Shown here: positions 35,645-44,579 of the stretch, one piece after another
Numbering within the stretch: the first letter of the stretch is position 1
Layout of the letters: each line of letters begins with the position of its first letter
From: Corallococcus sp.
Lineage (GTDB): Bacteria; Bacillota; Clostridia; Christensenellales; CAG-314
DNA length: 64,000 nucleotides
Reading direction: 5' to 3'
Assembly (NCBI GenBank): GCA_023665205.1
Contig: JAMPEJ010000005.1
Span: 25,273-89,272, forward strand
Position numbers and translations under genes: made by a program
The notes under the pieces: generated by a model
What the model was told of the DNA's origin: nothing
What the model saw: only the letters and a program-made list of their open reading frames with translations
Database searches by the model: none

Positions 35645-37291
35645 TTACTTTGCGCGCTCGGACAAAACGTCAATACATTCGGCAACGGCAGACGCTATCT
35701 CGACGCTTGCGTTAGACGTTTTGTAGGAAACTTTGCAAACCCGAGCAACGTCTTCCAACTTGGCGCAATTGGGTTTTTGCGCAAAATCGCTGTGATCGAA
35801 CAACTGCGACAAAATTTCGTTCTGATTTGCAATTTCGTTGTTAAAGTTGAAACCCAACGGCGCGCCGTAGTAGTTGAACAAAGCCAAAAGCGGCGGCAAA
35901 TCGGCGCCGATCAAAGTCGCTCCGTGTAAAAACTTATATAAGTCCGGAATAATCTCCGTAAGCGTAGGACAAAGTGCCAAATCGCGAACGTCGACTTTTG
36001 CCGCGGCTAGTTGCTGCTGTGTAAGGGGAAGCTCCGGTTCTACGTTGGTAAAGAATTTTTCCGAAGCGTGTCCGCCCGTGATTTTTACGGCGCAAAGGGA
36101 GTAGACTTTATCTTTAGTAACGGAAAAGCCCGTTGTGTTTGCGTACAGCACTGCGTAAGTTTTACCGGACAACACGGAATCCACCGATTTTTGCGTTTGG
36201 GTAAAATCCATTTGACGGTAGCGACGAACAGGTACCGGCTGTATCAACACGTACTGATCGGGCACGCCGCGCTCAAACGTAGGTTGTGTTGAAATAGGCA
36301 TGATACGACACTTGGAAATATCGTACACCTGCAATTCCAAACTTTCGGAAAAATTGCTGTACACCGCCTTGCCGCGCGCCACGACCTCCAAGCCGTTGGC
36401 AAGAAACATATACTTTTTCAGTTTGTTTTCATTTGCGACTGCGCGCTTTTTGGACAGCGTATGCACTTCGGAATCCGGCTTGTCGCTTTCGCGGCGCAAA
36501 ATTTCAAAGTCCTGCGTCTGCAAGCGTATAAAAGTTACGCAAGGCATAGTCGCTCCGCTGTCATCCGTCAGGCTGAATTTACAAATTTTAAGATTAGGGT
36601 TGCTTTTTACGTCGCGAATGGTTTTGCCGGATATTCTTCCGCAAACGACGCACGTATCCATGGGTTTACGAACGTCGCAAATATACATAGGCTTGGTCAA
36701 AACTTCCTTGCCTATGTATTTTTCCAAATCCGCAACGTCAAAATAACGGCGAGGCTTTAGCATTTCCTTATTTATGGCAAGCTGCACCAATCGCTCCTGT
36801 TGTTCTTTCAGGTTGGATGCCGGTTGAAAATCCGGATCGACGCACACTGCAAATTGCACGGCAAAACTTGTGTAATCGGCAAAAAACCGCGTCAGCTCGT
36901 CCAAAAACCCGTCCGCCTCCATATTCCGCTTGACTGTCGGAGACACGCGAAACAATACGGAAAATCCTTCGTCCGAAACCTCTACGGAGACGTTATCCGG
37001 TTTGAGATTGGCAAAAAGCGGATAACGTTTTTTCAGCACGTCCAAAACCGACGCACGTAGACTTACAGGATTAAACTTATCGTTGACAAGCATGATTTCG
37101 TATCTGTAACCGGTAGGAATCGTTGCGGCAACAGCCTCTCGAATAGCGTTTTGGGTAGGCTTGTCCACGCGGTCGAAATCGGGATAAGATACAGTACATG
37201 TAACCTTTTTGGCAATTTTGTCCACTTTTATGTCCCTTACGCGTAACGCCTGCATATCAGGGAATTTTTGCAAAAGACGGTCTATTATCAT
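35645..37291 (-). CDS. Truncated PolC-like protein without PHP or polymerase domains
   Basis: A 548-residue protein in the exact chromosomal position of polC (between ispG and rimP). Residues about 1-180 resemble the PolC N-terminal region. Residues about 190-330 form an OB-fold region (CVVCGRISGKTIRDV, CKFSLTDDSGATMPCVTF), and about 370-520 look like a DnaQ-type exonuclease (YAVLYANTTGFSVTKDKVYSLCAVKI). The catalytic DxE of the exonuclease motif is lost (ANTTG where family members have DxETTG). The PHP domain and all polymerase modules (normally about 1440 residues in total) are missing. No frameshifted continuation is seen before the rimP promoter. It is translationally coupled to ispG by ATGA. 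Role unknown; possibly structural. Confidence 0.75.
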   Translation of the reverse strand: MIIDRLLQKFPDMQALRVRDIKVDKIAKKVTCTVSYPDFDRVDKPTQNAIREAVAATIPTGYRYEIMLVNDKFNPVSLRASVLDVLKKRYPLFANLKPDNVSVEVSDEGFSVLFRVSPTVKRNMEADGFLDELTRFFADYTSFAVQFAVCVDPDFQPASNLKEQQERLVQLAINKEMLKPRRYFDVADLEKYIGKEVLTKPMYICDVRKPMDTCVVCGRISGKTIRDVKSNPNLKICKFSLTDDSGATMPCVTFIRLQTQDFEILRRESDKPDSEVHTLSKKRAVANENKLKKYMFLANGLEVVARGKAVYSNFSESLELQVYDISKCRIMPISTQPTFERGVPDQYVLIQPVPVRRYRQMDFTQTQKSVDSVLSGKTYAVLYANTTGFSVTKDKVYSLCAVKITGGHASEKFFTNVEPELPLTQQQLAAAKVDVRDLALCPTLTEIIPDLYKFLHGATLIGADLPPLLALFNYYGAPLGFNFNNEIANQNEILSQLFDHSDFAQKPNCAKLEDVARVCKVSYKTSNASVEIASAVAECIDVLSERAK

Positions 37292-38337
37292 TTAAGTGCA
37301 CCGAGGAGCATATCTATCTCCTTTTTGAAAATCTGTACGCCGTCGGACGCGTCGACCGTTTTGTATCGCGCGCCTTTTTTGAAAAACACAAACTTGCCGC
37401 CCATGCCTGCCAAGCCCAAGTCTGCATCGGCGCACTCTCCCGGTCCGTTGACTTCACAGCCCATAACCGCAATTTTTACCGGTTTATCTATATCCTTTAC
37501 GTAGTCGTAAATTTCGGCGGCAACGGCTTCCAAATCGATACTGCAACGGCCGCACTTAGGGCAGGAAACAAATTCTACGCCTTGTTTCAGCCCCACAAAA
37601 CGCAAAATTTCTTTGGCGGCAATCACCTCGTCTACGGGGTTTCCCGTTAGCGACACGCGGATAGTATCCCCAATGCCGTCGAGCAGCAAACTACCTATTC
37701 CTATAGCGTTTTTTATTACGCCCTGAGGAGCAGGACCGGCTTCCGTCACGCCCAAGTGTATCGGATAGGAAAATCTGTCGAAAATCATGCGGTTGAGTTT
37801 GACGGTTTCCTTAACGTCGCTGCTTTTTGCCGAGAGAACGATACTGTAAAAACCGCGCCGTTCGAACAGCGAAATAAATTCACCTAGACTTTCCACAAGA
37901 GCCTGCGCTTTGTCGCCGCCGCAACGCGCAAGCCAATCACGGTTTACCGAGCCGCCGTTGACGCCCAAGCGCACCAGGGCGTTATGCGACTTAGCGCAAT
38001 CGATAACTCTGTCCAGTTGCGTTTGCGGCACGTTGCCCGGATTTAAGCGTATCTTGTCGCAGCCCGCCTCTATTGCCGCAACGGCAAGGCGCGCGTCAAA
38101 ATGTATATCGGCGACAAGAGGCAGCGTCGGAAACATTTGACGAACCTTTGCAAAAGATAAAACGTGCTGCAAATTGGGCACGGCAATACGAACGATATCG
38201 CACCCGCTTAAAATAAGCGAGCGGATTTGTTCCGCAGTACCGTCAACGTCCGTCACGGGCAAATTCGTCATAGATTGCACCGTAATGCGTCCGTCTCCGA
38301 ATATCAAGTTGTTGTTGCCTTCTATAAGTTTTTTCAT
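37288..38337 (-). CDS. ispG: 4-hydroxy-3-methylbut-2-enyl diphosphate synthase
   Basis: IspG is an iron-sulfur enzyme of the MEP isoprenoid pathway. The 349-residue protein shows ITVQSMTNLPVTDVDGTAEQI, VADIHFDARLAVAA, IRLNPGN, and the 4Fe-4S ligands in SCPKCGRC with the later MGCEVNGPGE. Length is typical of the short bacterial form. It follows rseP and dxr in the same run, linking isoprenoid steps. Confidence 0.96.
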   Translation of the reverse strand: MKKLIEGNNNLIFGDGRITVQSMTNLPVTDVDGTAEQIRSLILSGCDIVRIAVPNLQHVLSFAKVRQMFPTLPLVADIHFDARLAVAAIEAGCDKIRLNPGNVPQTQLDRVIDCAKSHNALVRLGVNGGSVNRDWLARCGGDKAQALVESLGEFISLFERRGFYSIVLSAKSSDVKETVKLNRMIFDRFSYPIHLGVTEAGPAPQGVIKNAIGIGSLLLDGIGDTIRVSLTGNPVDEVIAAKEILRFVGLKQGVEFVSCPKCGRCSIDLEAVAAEIYDYVKDIDKPVKIAVMGCEVNGPGECADADLGLAGMGGKFVFFKKGARYKTVDASDGVQIFKKEIDMLLGALK

Positions 38338-38494
38338 TTCAGTATTTGAACAAAAGTAAAAGTTTCTTTTGAGGATGTAGAAACGAGCAAGACTAATCAG
38401 GCGCGGATTTTACGACAAGAGCGTCCTTGTGCGTACACGACTGATCGAAAACGTAAGCCAAAAAAGTATTGCAAAGTTTATACGACCACAAAAG

Positions 38495-39766
38495 TTAAAG
38501 TTTCAGTAGGTCCACAAGTATTACAAATCCTAATAAAAGCACCAATCCGACGCCGTTTATCCACGCCTGAACCTTGCGGTTGACAGGTTTACGCGCTATC
38601 CACTCGATAAGGACGAAAATCATTTGGCAACCGTCCAATGCCGGCACAGGCAGCAAATTGAACACGGCCAAGTTTACGGAAATAAGGACGATCAGAGACA
38701 AAACGCTTGCAAAACCGTAGGATACGACTTGACTTGTCATTGAAATCGTCGTGATAGGACCGCCGATATCGCCCAAGCCTACCGCTCCCGTAAACAATCC
38801 GCCCAACGTGCGTAAAACCAGCATAGCAACTTCTCCGCAATACGGGAATACGCGTCCGAGCGCCGTACCGAAAGCGAATTTGTGCGTTTTGTAACTTTGC
38901 GACATACCGATACCGGTGTAACTGCTTTCCCCTACTTCCAATCCGGCAAGCAAAGTCGCTTTGGAAACTTGATACTCGTGTTCTCCGTCAGAGGCGGTAA
39001 CAAGCAACGCTACCGTCCCGTCGGGAATTTCGTTCAGTAATTTTTTGTATTGTCCTTCTTCAAAGAGCGTTTGTCCGTTAAGTTTATATATCGTATCGTT
39101 TTCCGCAAGAATACGTCCATCTTCGTTTCTGATTTCGAAATATACGTTTTTTACAAAAGGCGTAGTAAACTTTTGCCTAACGACGTTTTTTAACGTCACT
39201 TCCTTGCCGTCGCGCAGCACGGTTATTTCCATATTGTCGCTCATGTATCTGCCGATACTGTCCAATACGAAAACTTTTTTACCGTTGATTTTGTAAATTA
39301 TGTCGCCCTCTTGAAGTACTTGATTCTGCGCGGGCGCGTAGTCGTAAACTTTATTTACGACGGCAACCGTTTCTCCGTAGGCGCCGAATAATATCATGCA
39401 AATTACGATTGCGGAAATAAAATTGAACAATGCTCCGCTAAACAGGACTATAAGACGTTTCCAAGGTTTTTGACTGTTGAATGCTTCAGGAGACGGGTTT
39501 TCTTCGTTTTCTCCCTCAAACGCGCAAAAACCTCCCAGCGGCAAAGCGCGCAAGGAAAATTTTTCACCGTTCTTTTTCGTTTTGGTAAAGAGTTTAGGCC
39601 CCATACCTATGGAAAACTCGTTGATTTTGAATTTTAACAGTTTACCTGCGGCGTAGTGTCCGGTTTCGTGGATCATTACCATAAACATCAAAATAACAAA
39701 CGCCAAAAAAACGTGCCAAATTGTGGTAAATACCGACGATACCGATGCAAAAAGTAATACAGTCAT
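38495..39766 (-). CDS. rseP: RIP metalloprotease RseP/RasP
   Basis: An intramembrane site-2 protease of 423 residues that cleaves anti-sigma factors and remnant signal peptides. HETGH (33-37) supplies two zinc ligands and the C-terminal NLLPVPALDGCQ the third. A single PDZ-like region (about 150-260, QNQVLQEGDIIYKINGKKV) lies between membrane segments. The ATG at 39766 overlaps the dxr stop (ATGA), and the upstream 16 codons are excluded. The order cdsA-dxr-rseP is standard. Confidence 0.95.
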   Translation of the reverse strand: MTVLLFASVSSVFTTIWHVFLAFVILMFMVMIHETGHYAAGKLLKFKINEFSIGMGPKLFTKTKKNGEKFSLRALPLGGFCAFEGENEENPSPEAFNSQKPWKRLIVLFSGALFNFISAIVICMILFGAYGETVAVVNKVYDYAPAQNQVLQEGDIIYKINGKKVFVLDSIGRYMSDNMEITVLRDGKEVTLKNVVRQKFTTPFVKNVYFEIRNEDGRILAENDTIYKLNGQTLFEEGQYKKLLNEIPDGTVALLVTASDGEHEYQVSKATLLAGLEVGESSYTGIGMSQSYKTHKFAFGTALGRVFPYCGEVAMLVLRTLGGLFTGAVGLGDIGGPITTISMTSQVVSYGFASVLSLIVLISVNLAVFNLLPVPALDGCQMIFVLIEWIARKPVNRKVQAWINGVGLVLLLGFVILVDLLKL

Positions 39767-40854
39767 AGCGCCTCTATATATTGCCGCGCAAAGTCGCGTG
39801 CTTTTTCGTCCCACGTGCGGATATTCTCAGTCGAAATCGGAACGTCCTCGGATTCCCTGCAAAAAACGTCCACAACGGACTTGATAGTGTCGTAAAACTT
39901 TGTAAAAGGCAATTTGCCCTCCAAAAAGTATTGTACGCACGCGTCGTTTGCCGCATTCATAATTGTAGCGCACAAAGGCGGATATTGCAAAATTTCGCGT
40001 CCTAATTTGGCGCAGGGAAACTTTTCGTAATCCGGTTTTTCAAAAGTGAGCGCCGGCATATCCGCAAAATCCAATTTTTGCACGCAAGAATAGCCTTCTC
40101 CCAACAAAGCGAGACTTATGGGTAACTTCATATCAGGCACGGCAAGTTGAGCCGTTACGCTGCCGCTTTGCCACTGCACCAACGAGTGCACTATACTTTG
40201 CCTGTGTACGGAAATTTCTATTTTGTCGGCGGGAACCCCGAATAGCCAATGCGCCTCGACCACCTCCAAGGCCTTGTTCATCATTGTTGCGCTGTCCACC
40301 GTGATTTTTTGTCCCATAGACCAATTGGGATGTTTCAAAGCCTGTTGCGGCGTAACGAAACCAAGGTCTTTCGCGTCAATATCCCAAAACGGTCCGCCGC
40401 TAGCAGTCAAAATAAGTTTATCGGGGCGAAGCGTAGGGTTGACGCGAAGACACTGCCACAAAGCGCTGTGTTCGCTGTCTACCGGTACGATTTGACCTTC
40501 GGCGGCCTTTTGCATAACAATACTGCCGGCGCACACCAACACTTCTTTGTTGGCAAGCGCCACACGAATGCCGTTTTCCAAACAGTACAGCACTGCGTCA
40601 AGCGCCGCTATTCCGCGCGTGGCAATAAGGGCGACGTCGCAGTTTTCCACCGCTTTTACAAGGCACTTCTCCCCTTGCTTTGAAATAAGCGCGGCATAGT
40701 CCGGGCGAAATTCCGCAGACTGTAACGCAAGTTTTTCCGCATTAGAAAAAGCGACAAGCGAACAAACTTTCAGCCTGTCGGGGTATTTCCGTATAACGTC
40801 CAATGCCTGAGTACCGATTGAACCGGTACTGCCCAAAACCGCCACCTTTTTCAT
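39763..40854 (-). CDS. dxr: 1-deoxy-D-xylulose 5-phosphate reductoisomerase
   Basis: Dxr (IspC) makes MEP from DXP with NADPH in isoprenoid synthesis. The 363-residue protein shows GSTGSIGTQALDVI (NADPH site), ANKEVLVCAG, PVDSEHSALWQ, LTASGGPFW, TVDSATMMNKALEVVEAHWL and SIVHSLVQW, covering the metal and fosmidomycin-binding residues. It lies 12 nt after cdsA. Confidence 0.96.
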   Translation of the reverse strand: MKKVAVLGSTGSIGTQALDVIRKYPDRLKVCSLVAFSNAEKLALQSAEFRPDYAALISKQGEKCLVKAVENCDVALIATRGIAALDAVLYCLENGIRVALANKEVLVCAGSIVMQKAAEGQIVPVDSEHSALWQCLRVNPTLRPDKLILTASGGPFWDIDAKDLGFVTPQQALKHPNWSMGQKITVDSATMMNKALEVVEAHWLFGVPADKIEISVHRQSIVHSLVQWQSGSVTAQLAVPDMKLPISLALLGEGYSCVQKLDFADMPALTFEKPDYEKFPCAKLGREILQYPPLCATIMNAANDACVQYFLEGKLPFTKFYDTIKSVVDVFCRESEDVPISTENIRTWDEKARDFARQYIEAL

Positions 40855-40866
40855 CTAAAAACCTGC

Positions 40867-41868
40867 TTAAATAAAGAACATAAACGTAAACGCTACGAAA
40901 ACCGCGTTTAGCATAATTCCGTCAAATCTGTCCATAATTCCGCCGTGCTCGCCCAAAAGTCTGCTGTAATCCTTTATGCCGCAATAGCGTTTGACAAGGC
41001 TCGCCAACAAATCGCCTATTTGCGTCATAGCCGAACCGAACAGACCGATAACGACGTATATTACGGCAACTGCCGCCACGTTAAGCCCCAAGCCTTTGTA
41101 AAGCAAACCGAACTGCGGCCCGAACACATGGAACAAGTCGAAAAGTAAAAATACGATAAGCGAACCGACCAAACCGCCGAAAACGCCGCCGGCCGCCCCT
41201 TCCACCGTCTTTTTTGGGGAAATCTCCGGACATAACTTGTGTTTGCCGAACAGACCGCCCACAAAGTAAGCGAACATATCCGTAAAAGAGGAGACGGCAA
41301 ATACAAATGCCAGTCCTATCGCATTGTACGGCAGCAACTGTGCGCTTGCACGGGAGTTGCCGAAATATTGCCAAATGTCCGCCTCCAAATATTTTAGCAT
41401 ATCCGGATTATCTATAGGAAACGTGCTTGCCGAACGGTTGATGTACAAAAGAGCAGCCATAAACATTCCGGGATATACCAACATATAGCCTATGTACATC
41501 AAACTGTCCACGCGGTTGACGGCAAGCGCCGTTACCGCCGCGCAAACAAAAACTATCAAAGTAAAAAAGATTATGCCGGTGTAACCGAACAAACTGTACG
41601 CCGGCCCAACGACTATAGCATAAAGCCACAAAAGCCAACTGAACTGATCGGGTATACGTTCGCGTCCGATGGCGCGGCGCATTTCTATTACGGCAAGGCA
41701 AATGATAACCGAAATTATAACGGCGTTTATTGCACGACCGCTTATTACTCGGGATTCCGAATTAACGTAGTTGGGCAGAAATATATCCAACGCGATCATG
41801 CCCAACATCAAAATAAATATCCCGATTCCTACCAACGTGCGGTTGATAAGCGATTTTTTGTTTAACAT
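40867..41868 (-). CDS. cdsA: Phosphatidate cytidylyltransferase
   Basis: CdsA makes CDP-diacylglycerol for phospholipid synthesis in the membrane. The 333-residue protein has about eight membrane segments and the C-terminal CDP-family signature in LLGEHGGIMDRFDGIMLN, preceded by QIGDLLASLVKRYCGIKDYS. The signature carries GEHGG where most members have PGHGG, a mild variation. ATG 41868 follows TTGGAG. It lies about 140 nt after uppS. Confidence 0.93.
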   Translation of the reverse strand: MLNKKSLINRTLVGIGIFILMLGMIALDIFLPNYVNSESRVISGRAINAVIISVIICLAVIEMRRAIGRERIPDQFSWLLWLYAIVVGPAYSLFGYTGIIFFTLIVFVCAAVTALAVNRVDSLMYIGYMLVYPGMFMAALLYINRSASTFPIDNPDMLKYLEADIWQYFGNSRASAQLLPYNAIGLAFVFAVSSFTDMFAYFVGGLFGKHKLCPEISPKKTVEGAAGGVFGGLVGSLIVFLLFDLFHVFGPQFGLLYKGLGLNVAAVAVIYVVIGLFGSAMTQIGDLLASLVKRYCGIKDYSRLLGEHGGIMDRFDGIMLNAVFVAFTFMFFI

Positions 41869-42012
41869 ATTTTTCTCCAAAGTAAGGGAAACATTTTTTC
41901 AACAACGAAAACCGAACGTCCGACAATTTGTATTAAACGTTGAAACCGTCCGAACAATAATGCATAGTTTTGCGCCGCAATGCAAAAAGTGTCTGCAAAA
42001 AACATACGCAAT

Positions 42013-42702
42013 TTACTGCTTTCTATCCACCAAACCGCCGAAATTACGGCTGCGCGTGCAGTAGTCGGAAATTATACCGTCCAATTCCTCCGAGGAAAAA
42101 TCCGGCCAAAGCGTATTTGTAAAATACAACTCCGCATAAGCGGACTGAAACAGCAGAAAGTTTGACAATCTCATTTGTCCGCCGGTACGGACAATAACGT
42201 CCGGTTCCGGCATAAATGCATTGTACAAATTGGCCGCTATGTTTTCTTCCGTAATCGGCAAACCTTGTTCCGCAACAAGCGCCGCCGCTCGTGCAATATC
42301 GCGTCTGCCGCCGTAGTTGATACAAAGATTGACGCATATTGCGTCAAAATTTTGCGTTTTAGCCTCTATATCTGCAATCTTATCTCTTAGAGTTGAAGGC
42401 AACTGTTCCGTTTCGCCGGAAACGACTATGCGAATGCGGTTTTCGCAAAAATTTGCAAGACCGTCCAAGTATTTTTCCGCAAGTGAAAACAACGCTGAAA
42501 TTTCCGTTTTAGGTCTGCGCCAATTTTCCGTAGAAAAAACGTACAGACTAAGGTATTTTATGCCGCGAAACAGACAAAAATCTATGATTTTTTCCGCAGT
42601 GTCCAAACCGGCCTCGTGGCCTGCTTTACGTAATAAACCCCGTTTTTTTGCCCAACGGCCGTTGCCGTCCATAATAAGCGCTACGTGTTGCGGAAGATTC
42701 AT
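42013..42702 (-). CDS. uppS: Undecaprenyl diphosphate synthase
   Basis: UppS extends farnesyl diphosphate with isopentenyl units to the C55 carrier for cell-wall synthesis. The 229-residue cis-prenyltransferase has HVALIMDGNGRWAKKRGLLRKAGHEAG, the LSLYVFSTENW motif, NLCINYGGRRDI and VIVRTGGQMRLSNFLLFQSAYAELYF. The ATG at 42702 follows GAGGTG and overlaps the small upstream gene by ATGA; 55 further codons of open frame are not used. Confidence 0.96.
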   Translation of the reverse strand: MNLPQHVALIMDGNGRWAKKRGLLRKAGHEAGLDTAEKIIDFCLFRGIKYLSLYVFSTENWRRPKTEISALFSLAEKYLDGLANFCENRIRIVVSGETEQLPSTLRDKIADIEAKTQNFDAICVNLCINYGGRRDIARAAALVAEQGLPITEENIAANLYNAFMPEPDVIVRTGGQMRLSNFLLFQSAYAELYFTNTLWPDFSSEELDGIISDYCTRSRNFGGLVDRKQ

Positions 42703-42953
42703 TGCACCTCGAACAGGTATCGGCAAACGACCAGTTCCAAAACGTCGCCGGACTGTCGTACTGCCGTAACCAACTCCTTGTCGAAATAGGATTGTTTTCT
42801 GTCTACATAATAAACAAACTTGAAGTTTGTTATACCTTTTTGCCTCAAAATGCCGGTAGCGTCGCAAACTTCAAGTCCGATGAGTTCGTTGTTGTCCATC
42901 GATAACGTACAGACGTCACGTCCGTTAAGTTCATTGTCGTTCATCAACAACAT
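42699..42953 (-). CDS. Small protein of unknown function between frr and uppS
   Basis: An 84-residue protein with no signal or membrane segment and no domain I recognise. It carries two related stretches, DNELNGRDVCTLSM and DNNELIGLEVCDATG, then a KFVYYVDRKQSYFDKELVTAVRQ segment and a hydrophobic end. Its ATG overlaps the frr stop (TAATG), and its stop overlaps the uppS start (ATGA), so it is read as part of the frr-uppS chain. The coupling on both sides argues that it is real. Confidence 0.65.
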   Translation of the reverse strand: MLLMNDNELNGRDVCTLSMDNNELIGLEVCDATGILRQKGITNFKFVYYVDRKQSYFDKELVTAVRQSGDVLELVVCRYLFEVQ

Positions 42954-43528
42954 TACACGGACATAACGTCCGCTTCTTTTTCTTTGGACAGTTTATCGAC
43001 CGTTTCGACGTATTTTGCAAGACGTTTGTCCACTTCGCTTTCGTAGTCGGCAATCAAATCTTCGGATACTGTCTTGGCATTTTTTTCCTTTTTAAGCCCT
43101 TCAAGAGCATCTCTGCGGGCGTTACGAAGCACCACTTTCGTGTCCTCGGCAAGTTTCTTTACCTGCTTTACAAGTTCCTTGCGACGTTCCTCTGTAAGCA
43201 CGGGGAAAGTAAGGCGTATAACATTGCCGTCGTTTTGCGGAGTTACGCCGATATTGGCGGCAAGAATTGCCTTTTCCGCAAGTTTCAAGGCGGATTTATC
43301 CCACATGGAAATGACCAGACAACGGGGTTCAGGAACGGACACGTTACCCATTTGGTTAAGCGGAGTAAGCGTGCCGTAGTAATCCACCTTTATTCCTTCT
43401 ACGATCTTCGGATTGGCGCGGCCGGCGCGCATAAGGTTGTATTCGCTCTTAGCGTAATCTATGGCTTTTTCGCACTCCATATCCATGTTCAAAAATATTT
43501 CTTCAATTTGAGGATTGGCGTAATTCAT
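42953..43528 (-). CDS. frr: Ribosome recycling factor
   Basis: RRF, with EF-G, splits post-termination ribosomes. The 191-residue protein shows the three-helix bundle and small domain: LMRAGRANPKIVEGIKVDYYGTLTPLNQMGNVSVPEPR (core RAGRANPK and YYGTLTPLNQ), then LTEERRKELVKQVKKLAEDTKV. A few residues longer than average at the N-terminus. First gene after the promoter at 43612-43640. Confidence 0.96.
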   Translation of the reverse strand: MNYANPQIEEIFLNMDMECEKAIDYAKSEYNLMRAGRANPKIVEGIKVDYYGTLTPLNQMGNVSVPEPRCLVISMWDKSALKLAEKAILAANIGVTPQNDGNVIRLTFPVLTEERRKELVKQVKKLAEDTKVVLRNARRDALEGLKKEKNAKTVSEDLIADYESEVDKRLAKYVETVDKLSKEKEADVMSV

Positions 43529-43611
43529 AGTAATGCTCCTTTTTAGAATTCGTCGAACGGCCGTACAAACAACCTATCTTTAGGCAAGGCCGTTTATTTT
43601 TTGATATTTTA

Positions 43612-43640
43612 ATTCTACAATAATTCTGCGCAAAATTCAA
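43612..43640 (-). promoter_or_regulatory. Promoter of the frr-to-polC-like run
   Basis: TTGAAT (plus 43635-43640) and TAGAAT (43612-43617) with a 17-nt spacer on the minus strand, about 85 nt before frr. Downstream genes follow closely to 35645. Confidence 0.55.
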
Positions 43641-43812
43641 CCGTTATTTGCAAATACGCAAATAAAATATCTTCGAATGAGATTGCACTTTTTTACGTAG
43701 TGCTTACAAACGTGATTTCTGCCGCAGCCGACTTGCAGTACAAATTTTCAGACGCTTGTCAAGCAGAAACCTCTTTTGTGGCACGACGCGTGGGTTATAT
43801 GCTTATTTCTAT

Positions 43813-44517
43813 CTAACGAATAACGGTACCCAATTTTTCGCCCTTGGCGATACGGTACAATCCGTCGCGTTCGTCCTTGCCGAAACACACGACGGGGATA
43901 TTGTTTTCCCTCGCCAACGCGATTGCGGTCAAATCCATTGCGTGCAAGTTATCGGCGATAACTTTGTCGTAACTTATTTCGTCGTATTTTTTGGCATCGG
44001 GGTTAAGTCTCGGATCGCTGTCGTAAACGCCGTCCACCGCCTTAGCGCACAACACCGCGTCCGCTTCTATCTCGCAAGCGCGCAAAACAGCCGCCGTATC
44101 GGTAGAAAAATATGCCGAGCCGGTACCTCCGGCAAAGACCGCGATACAACCGGATTCAAATGCCTGCCACACGTTATCTACGATATGCGGCAAAACCACA
44201 GACTTGATTTCGATAGCGGAAAACAAGTCGCACTGTCCTTCTTGCGCAATTATAGCGTCGCAAAGCGCAAGCGCGTTCATAACGGTTGCAAGCATACCGA
44301 TTTGATCCGCAGTTACGCGTTCCATAGATTCGGGGCTTGTTCTTCCTCGCCAAAAATTGCCTCCGCCTACGACTACTCCCACTTCTACTCCGCTTTCCGC
44401 CAGTTGCACAAGTTGACGCGCAACGTTGCTTACCGCGTTTTCGTCTATGCCAAAGCCTTTTTTACCGGCAAACGCTTCGCCGCTGATTTTAACCAATACA
44501 CGGTTATATTGAGACAT
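43813..44517 (-). CDS. pyrH: UMP kinase
   Basis: PyrH phosphorylates UMP to UDP; a hexameric amino-acid-kinase-fold enzyme. The 234-residue protein shows RVLVKISGEAFAG, VVVGGGNFWRGR, and AVFAGGTGSAYFSTDTAAVLRA with DAVLCAKAVDGVYDSDPR. ATG 44517 follows GGTGGAG; a GTG three codons earlier lies within the binding site itself. It lies 62 nt downstream of tsf but is separated from it by a terminator. Confidence 0.96.
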   Translation of the reverse strand: MSQYNRVLVKISGEAFAGKKGFGIDENAVSNVARQLVQLAESGVEVGVVVGGGNFWRGRTSPESMERVTADQIGMLATVMNALALCDAIIAQEGQCDLFSAIEIKSVVLPHIVDNVWQAFESGCIAVFAGGTGSAYFSTDTAAVLRACEIEADAVLCAKAVDGVYDSDPRLNPDAKKYDEISYDKVIADNLHAMDLTAIALARENNIPVVCFGKDERDGLYRIAKGEKLGTVIR

Positions 44518-44538
44518 AAACTCCACCTCTCTGTTTTG

Positions 44539-44566
44539 AAAAAGGGAACAAAAAAGCTTGTTCCCT
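44539..44566 (-). terminator. Terminator after tsf
   Basis: A perfect nine-base-pair stem (AGGGAACAA with TTGTTCCCT) followed by Ts on the minus strand, 13 nt after the tsf stop. Confidence 0.85.
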
Positions 44567-44579
44567 CTTTTTTCAATGC

